A DNA stretch of 64,000 nucleotides from Aquila chrysaetos chrysaetos (lineage: Eukaryota > Chordata > Aves > Accipitriformes > Accipitridae): positions 15,438,001-15,502,000 of the forward strand of contig NC_044029.1 of assembly GCF_900496995.4 (NCBI RefSeq). Direction: 5' to 3'. This document shows positions 57,401 through 64,000 of the stretch, piece after piece (within the stretch, counting starts at the first letter, position 1; each line of letters begins with the position of its first letter). Both the position numbers and the translations under genes were made by a program. The notes beneath the pieces were generated by a model. The model was not told the DNA's origin, did not search any database, and worked only from the letters and a program-made list of their open reading frames with translations.

Positions 57401-59014
57401 GTTCCCAGCCACATTTACTAACTGTTAGATCACAAGGTACAGTATAGTCTTCAGCACACTTCCTTCCTCAGCCATACAAGTAACTTCTTTCTCCTTTTGT
57501 AGGCCCTCACCTAGATTCCCATCTGTTTGCCTCTGCTCCAGAAAGGCTCTCAATTAAAAAGACAGTCAGTTTTACTCTGCAAAACTGGCACAGCACAAAG
57601 AGAACTGTCATGGCTCACTTCAGATTTATTTTTGATGAACTGTCCTACAGCAGAGCTTTGGAACAAAATAGCACAATTTTAATTCCACTCAGAAAACTTA
57701 TCTGGTGCACGTATGTAGTAATAGAAGCAAGACACACAGTTACAGACAGTAAAAAGACTATTGGTTCCCCCTGCCATATAAAAGTTCTGTTTTTACACCT
57801 ATAGTCTTTCAACTCTGTTTTGCAGATTATTTTACCCCCAGGCAGACAGGTGCTCTAAGTAAGATCAGCTTTGCTGCAAGAGATACATGACATTTATATT
57901 GTACAGTGCAACTCAAAACTCAGTTATTTAGCTACAGATAATCATAAAGCTTTAAACTGCAGTTGCAAGCTGAACTTGAAGTAGTTCATACCACTACAAG
58001 AAGCATCCCTGAAAATACGCAGGTACCAAGGAATAAAACACTGCATCTAATTAGTTAGAAAGTTTATTTGCAAAGCCTTTGATATGAATAGCCAAGGTAA
58101 CCTCCACTATTCACTCAGCTCATTTTTAGCTAGAATGAAGGCTACAAGATAGACTTTGAACAAGAGTAAAAAGAGACGTGATGAATAAAGAAAGCGAAAA
58201 CACTTGACTGTAGCAAACTTGTTGTTTGGTTGGGTTTTTTTTCTCCCCAAAAGCTGTGGTTTTAACACAGAGGCAAGTCATCCAAAGGAGATCATTTGAT
58301 TAATTTTTTGAGTTTTCCATAGAGGAGAAAAGAGACTCTTTCCAAAGGGAAATACATTTGGTTTTGAATGGTTACTATATAAGATAATGCGATTGCTTCT
58401 TTGCCTTTTAATTATAGTTTATGAAAAAAGAAGATTGTTTTGTGTCTTCTTTTTTATAACAGTAATTTCAATGCATATTTTACCGCGAAAGAGTACTGAA
58501 AAGTCTTTGTCATACACTGTCTACACATTTCGCACTGGGCTAAGATGTAGCTGTTATATGCTGGAAATAGCAAGTTACACTAATCAAAACATCAAATGCA
58601 AGAACACATATATGACCTGTGCAATTTTCAAGCTAGGCATCTCTGAAGCAGCCTCTCTCTTGGAACCATACTACCTTACTATCACACCCCACAGCAGTAT
58701 AGAAAAAGACTTTGTTTTGTTTTACCCTGCACAGCACAACCCATCCCTTTAAGACAGAAATGGGAGTAAAAGCACACTGATCTTTTATTTAAAGGAAACC
58801 TTGGTTTATTATCCTCTTTTTGTAATCCAAGGCCAGGACGAGAACACTCGGATTCGGTTTTATTTTCCCCTCTGCAAACTTCGCTTTCCTTCCACCGCTT
58901 CTTCACCCAACACACGCAGAAGGGTATGAGGTCTCTCAGGCTTATTAGACGGGTTTGGCGCAGGAAGCGCCAGTCAAATTCTTCCATTTGCTTTGACACG
59001 GGTGGTGGTGGTGC

Positions 59015-59032
59015 GGGGGGGGGGGGGGGGGG
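59015..59032 (+). repeat. poly(dG)18 homopolymer
   Basis: Preceded by GGTGGTGGTGGTGC; marks the intron-side edge of the RAP1B CpG island. Confidence 0.95.
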
Positions 59033-59208
59033 TGTCGTTCAGACGAGATGAACATCCCTGTCATCCCCTTTTCCTTTTTATTTTGTGATAAGCAGGGAGG
59101 GGAACTCGCTGGTCACGACGCCGCCTGCTCGTCCCGCTCCGTGGCTACCCCGGGCACAAGCACCGGCGGTCGGCGGGCAGCCCGGCCGGCCGCACCCGGA
59201 CCGTGTCC

Positions 59209-59240
59209 CGTCTGTGTGTGTGTGTGTGTGTCTGTGTGTT
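59209..59240 (+). repeat. (TG)n microsatellite
   Basis: About 15 TG units with one TC interruption, inside the CpG island. Confidence 0.9.
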
Positions 59241-59833
59241 CCCCCCTCCCCGCCCCGCCTCGCCCCCACACACCGGCCGGAAAGAGCGAGCCGCTTCTCT
59301 CCGACGACCGGACTAGGTGGGGCTCCGGGCTCGGACTTCCCGCTGACAACGACGGCGGCAGCCGGGGACCGTCCCCTTCCCCGCCCGCGGCGGGGCCGAA
59401 CCGGGCGTCACCCGCCCCTCCCCGCACCCGGCCGGGCCCCACGTCGCGGCCCCGAGCCGCGGGGTTACAACTTTCCGCTTCCGCTCCAACTTCTGCTCCG
59501 GGGAACCGGCGGGAAGGCGGGGGGGTGGCGGCGGCGAAGGGCAGGGCCGGGCCCTCGGCCCCGGCTGCCCCTCAGCGCCCGGCTCTCCCCCCCCCCCGCC
59601 GCCAACCCCCCCCTCCCCCGCCGTGTCCCCCCGCGCCTGAGGCCGGACGAGGCGGCGGCTCCCAGTTCCTCCTCCGCCATGTTTCAGGCTCGTGCCCCTT
59701 CCCTCACAGCGCGCCGCTCCCCACCGCCGCTTCCCACCCACCAACCCCCCCCCCCCCTTCAACCCGCCGCCGCCGCCCCCACCGGCCCGTCCCCGCCCCG
59801 CCGCGCCACCTGTACCAGACCCCGCTCCTCTCC

Positions 59834-59862
59834 CCACCACCACCACCGCCGCCGCCGCCGCC
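59834..59862 (+). repeat. (CAC)n(CGC)n trinucleotide repeat
   Basis: About four CAC-type units run into five CGC-type units. On the RAP1B transcript strand it is GGC/GGT-rich, roughly 45 nt downstream of the putative exon 1 donor. Confidence 0.9.
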
Positions 59863-59905
59863 ACACCGGCCCGGCCCGGCCCGCCCGTCCCCTCCGCGAA
59901 CCTAC

Positions 59906-60050
59906 CGGACAGCGCCTCCGCTCAGCCGCCGCCCGCCGCCTCGCCGGCCGAGCTCCGCTCCTCTCCGCTCCCTCTCGCTGCCTGTGCCGGGGCGCGGCTT
60001 GGGGCCGTCGCCGTGACGCCGCACGCCCAGCCTCGCTCTGGCGCGGCGGG
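59906..60050 (-). other. RAP1B: putative RAP1B non-coding exon 1 (5' UTR; upper end approximate)
   Basis: On the minus strand GCTGTCCG|GTAGGT gives the best donor in the island. Joining it to the acceptor at 40522 yields a leader with GTATTGAGGGTG before the ATG. The exon body would be GC-rich (GGCGGCGGGCGG and GAGCGGAGG). The upper limit is set only by the GC boxes. Confidence 0.5.
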
Positions 60051-60480
60051 GGCGGGGGCGTGCGCCGAGGGGAGGGGTGACCTCGCCGCTCCGTTCCCCC
60101 TGCGCAGGCGCGGGGCACGGCGCCGCGCGGCCGCCCCTCCCCCTCCCTCCCCCCCCCCAGCCCCGCGCTCTCTCGCTCTCTCTGTCGCCCCGTCGGGCCC
60201 CATGTCGGTGCGGCCGGCTGGGCGGTGAGGGGCGGCACTGACACACAGCCCCCGGCGCGGAGCGGCTGGTGGTGGGTAGGAAGGGATGGCCGAGCGCTGC
60301 CCTGACTGGAAACCCCGCTGGGGAGGGCCGGGCCGCCCGCCCTGCGGCTCTGCGGCCTGCCCCCCGGCCCGCCGCCGCCGTCGCCTGTGGTGGCAGCCGA
60401 GGGAGGGAGGGAGAGGCGGCCCACGGGACGCGTGGCCCTTCGTCCACACGGTCCCGCTTTGGGCTTGGGAGATTTTGGCT

Positions 60481-63400
60481 GGGGGATGGAGCACGGGCAA
60501 GATGTGCTATTTGAGGGGCTGGGAAAACGTGTGAAAGCCAGAGTGCAGAGCCCAGGGTTGCCTTGCGGTACCAGGCCCGTGATGTGTAACCCTGTCGCCA
60601 GCCCTGTTAGATGTTCCCAAAGATGCCTCGTGCTCCACAGCAGCGTGTCCATCGGGATAACCGACATCCCTTTCTCTCCAAGTTCTCGTCGGGGTAACGC
60701 GGTCCCTCTCTCCCCAAGTTCTTGCAAGCCCCGAGTAGGAGCCCTGGGTTAGTTATAGCTCAAAGACAGGTCAAAAGGACATGACGGTTGGTTTTAAGTT
60801 AATTTAGAACATCAAGAGCTGGAAACGTAAATGCCAGGGCAGTCTAAAAGGGGTCAGAGATCCACTGGTGAAGGGTGTTTTAGAAATGCAACATGCTACT
60901 CTTTTTACGTGGATTATTACGCCTTTGGATGTGAACAGCCTGTCATTAGCCCTGCTGTAAAAGCAGGATGCCCATTGCCTGCAAATAATTATGGTATATC
61001 TCAGCCTTTCGCTTATTTCAGTCCTAAGTAACATAAGGCGCTTTTTTCCCTAGTGTCACCAATATTTTCCAGTTACAAAGGGTTTAACTGATAAAGGTTA
61101 AAAATAAATGAGCATTTACGTTACTAGGAAACACTTAGTAAGCAAATAGTTAACGTGGTACGTTCAGATAAAACTTTTGCCCAGAGGAAGTCCACAGCAG
61201 AGTGTAAAACTGACAGGAAGTTGCAGTGAGGCTTCTGGCAAGGAGAGTGGGTGTGGAGGAAGCACAGGCTTTCTGTTTGTAGCACAGAGATAGAAAAGGG
61301 ATAAAAAATAGAGAGAGATTACATTTCCCCAAGTTGCATGATGGAGAGTTCCTTGCTATAAATGTTTGGAGACCGTACAGCTTCAAATGAATGTGTGGGA
61401 GACGCTAGAGCTCAGAGCAAATGGAGTCAAAGAGTGACCGGTGAAATGAACTGCCCTTGGTAAGAGAAGCTTCATCTAGATTCAAGGCATCCAGAAAGTG
61501 ACGCATTTAAAAAATATTTTTCTTTTAGAGTGTTGCTCCCAAATCCCAAACGTCATAAAATCTCTTCCAAAGTCCAGACAAATCTCTTGGTGTTTTACAG
61601 CTTAAACCCTTGTGCAGTACTTTGATAATGAATCCCTGTAAATGACGGATAATGCAAGAGAGCTCAGGTTGTGAGAAATCAAGTACATAGAAACCAGTCC
61701 TTTCTCAGTGGGGCTTCCTATGCGGGGCAAAAATCATTAATGAGAGATGGCAAAATAGATAAAATACAGCCTCTCAAGTAAAAATCATAAGAGCATCTCA
61801 TGCAGTTATTAGCTGTATAGCGTGTTTACTCACCAGATAAAAAAACATTTCTGTTTCTTTAGTCTTTTCTGTCAGTAGGTATTATTATCAGCACCCAGAA
61901 ATATTCAGAGGCAAGGAACAAAAAGAAAGATATATCCTCTGCCCTCACAACTTTCTTCAGTGATCTAGCTTAATCACAAATAACAAGCAGTGTTCCGGGA
62001 ACAGATGTGTGCCATTACCGTAATAATATTTTACAGTGTGCCTTTAATTGCCCTGTGTTTTATAGGCAGTGGGGCAAATACTGCTCTTTGCTATACAACA
62101 AGAAAACCGAAAGGGGCCTTTGGGAGCCTGAGTGAATCTCCCGTGAGCAGATCTTGGTGTTTTGAGTTTCATACAGGGTAATCTGAAACTCTTAAGTATT
62201 TTAGAAGAAGTGTATATACACGTATATACACATATGGTTTACTTAATATAGACGTGCTTGGAGATTGATCACTGTAACTAGAAGAAATAGGCAATTAGGA
62301 TCCATTCTGAGCAAGAGACGGAGTGTTCCCTTTTCCCAACTCTCTCAGCCACATACTTTGAATGTAAATCGGGCCCTTAAGTTTGGATTTTCCTATGAAT
62401 CATCTAGCTAATCCTCAGCGCAATTCGTAAACCAGCTTTACTCATATCAGTGTGACTGGTGAATAGAAATTGGTGCGCTTGTTAAGCATACTCACCTGGT
62501 ACTCCACGGGGCTTGTTCTGCTCAGCTTGCTAAGCTTTTCACATGTGCCTGAGCTGCTCGCTGATGGTTACTCAAGCAACTGTGCCAGTGCGGAGGTGCT
62601 CCTATGATAGAGCAACTCCCCAGAGAACCGGGAATATGGAAGAAATGGGGGAGATAGGGCCAAAGTGCTGTTGTGTTGAATAGAAACAACACAGACGTAT
62701 CAGCTTTCCTTAGAGGGTCTGCCTGCGCCCAGCATCAACCTGGAGTTTTTAAAAGAAGGAGGTCAAATAGCTAGCCGCCTGCTCACCGAACGAAAAAACA
62801 GCAGAGACCTGCTTGTGCCCATAAACCTCACTGACAAATAGACCTTTCCGAAGCACCGTACCAATTGTCCTTTGGGCTGTAACTTCTGTCTCCCAATGTA
62901 CCAGTTGCCTGCCTGTACTTCAAAACCCTCTTATTTCAATGACCAGTGCTTAGCTGGAGCTAATTCAGCCTGCTCATCACTGACAGGGTGAGCTGTCTGA
63001 TAATGTCATGTCTGTTGTGAGGAACAGCTACAAGGGAACGTGGAAGATCCCCTCTGATGGAAGAAGAGGAAGAAAACAGTGACACATCTTGTTAAAAAGC
63101 TCTGTGGAATTAGTGGGGGTAAAGGGGGAGTTGGTAGGTTATTTGGGGAAAACAAAGGAATATTTTTTTAAATGATGCTTTCATAAAAGCTTGACAGGGT
63201 GGCCTTTGGTCACCTCCATATAATTTTTCTAACTTTGCCTGCATTGTTTTCACTGGGGCTGCACGGGTGTTGGAGCGAAGAATGTGGCTCTATGTGTATT
63301 GCAGTTTCATTACTGCTGAAATACAGCCATCTCTGGGACAGAATGCAGAGCTGGCTTGTGCCAGCAAACTCTGAAGTTTAATGGGCATGTGGTGCCAGGG

Positions 63401-64000
63401 AATGTTGTGCTGGCTGCATGCCAACTAGCTGTGAACTTTTCTAGAAATTTGTCCTGAAGGGAAAAGAAATGTCATTCGGTTAATCTAGGAGGTTGCTTTG
63501 CTTTCAGAGAGGAAGCAAAGTTCTTGTCTTTTCTGGTGAGTGGACTGAAAGACATTGATTCTTAGCTCGGAGACTCGGTTGTTCCAGCAAGAGGGTGTTT
63601 ACTAGATCAGAATGTGCTTTGGATCATGAGAGCAATAAGGAGACATCATCTCCAACGCTAAAGAAAAATGTCTCTTATTTCTGAGACATAGATGTGTGAG
63701 GTATCGTCAGCATTTTTTATCCTTCAACATGATTTTCGTTTGATATTTCTCCATACTCAGAAGATTTAGTCACGTAGAGTGGGAATACCTGCCTGCCTGA
63801 ATAGTTCCTTGAGACATTTCAGAGACGTGTCTTCCCGTGCAAACTCGATGCAATTTCTCTGTGTCTTCATATCTGTTGATACAGCTTCAGCCTGAGATTT
63901 TTACACTGATAACTAGTTTATCATCTTCACTTTTGACATAGCTTCCATTATACAGTTCTGCATCTTAACCTCTCTTCATTGCATCTTCTTGATGTATTGC
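60481..64000. other. upstream flank of RAP1B, no gene supported
   Basis: Composition returns to AT-rich. Short frames exist on both strands but none resembles a known family, and no repeats of note were seen apart from a small TATATACACGTATATACA-type sequence near 62211. Confidence 0.5.

Larger units (their letters stand above)
40522..59905 (-). other. RAP1B intron 1 (about 19.4 kb)
   Basis: Long first intron between the CpG-island exon and the start-codon exon. It holds a solo LTR (47.0-47.2 kb), a 26-bp palindrome, a 22-bp tandem duplication, an A21 run at 45148-45168 and a C/A-rich low-complexity tract at about 51.38-51.46 kb. Reading frames here, including one of 178 residues at 50967-51503, have no family resemblance. 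Alternative first exons or enhancers could lie here but cannot be called by eye. Confidence 0.6.
59040..60480 (-). promoter_or_regulatory. RAP1B: RAP1B CpG-island promoter
   Basis: A 1.4-kb CpG-dense island at the 5' end of RAP1B, in sharp contrast to flanking DNA. It includes GC boxes (GGGGGCGGGG at 60048-60057), a TGACG CRE half-site at 60014-60018 and an NRF1-like TGCGCAGGCGC at 60101-60111. There is no TATA box, consistent with dispersed initiation of a broadly expressed gene. Long frames of up to 331 residues on both strands here reflect scarcity of stop codons in GC-rich DNA. Confidence 0.85.

Noticed and set aside
58387-58752. 121-residue plus-strand frame
   Set aside because: AT-rich, no recognisable motif or start context, in RAP1B intron 1; expected by chance at this scale.
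59048-60727. Very long frames (up to 331 residues) on both strands
   Set aside because: They overlap each other in several frames, are Pro/Arg/Gly-rich, and sit in a CpG island where stop codons are rare; no domain is visible.

Overview
The window is vertebrate nuclear DNA, most likely from a bird. It is AT-rich, with intron-dominated genes, two CpG-island promoters, an old CR1-type LINE fragment and a small alpharetrovirus/ERVK-like solo LTR. Almost everything interpretable lies on the minus strand, so transcription runs from high to low coordinates. The gene order is RAP1B then NUP107, head to tail, which is the order I know from human 12q15 (RAP1B, NUP107, SLC35E3, MDM2).

Region by region, read from the right. 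60.2-64.0 kb is the RAP1B upstream flank, with no gene I can support. 59.04-60.48 kb is a CpG island holding the RAP1B promoter and probable non-coding exon 1. 40.5-59.9 kb is the large first intron of RAP1B, carrying a 230-bp solo LTR with a perfect 6-bp target duplication, a 26-bp perfect palindrome and a short tandem duplication. 30.6-40.5 kb holds six RAP1B coding exons that join without error into an intact 184-residue small GTPase. 29.1-30.6 kb is an intron inside the RAP1B 3' UTR, followed by the terminal 3' UTR exon, which ends by about 27.9 kb. 21.4-27.9 kb is intergenic. 20.9-21.6 kb is a second CpG island, the NUP107 promoter, with perfect NRF1 and ETS-type sites. From 21.29 kb down to 0.90 kb, 15 coding exons of NUP107 join in frame for exactly 440 codons; the rest of the gene lies beyond the left edge.

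RAP1B encodes a Ras-family membrane GTPase and NUP107 a scaffold nucleoporin of the Y complex. Nothing in the sequence suggests they work together; their linkage is conserved synteny. No rRNA, tRNA, CRISPR or prokaryotic-type operon was seen. Most long reading frames elsewhere are by-products of CpG-island composition or homopolymers. One intronic stretch (14.4-18.0 kb) contains fragments that look like decayed coding sequence, which I could not identify.
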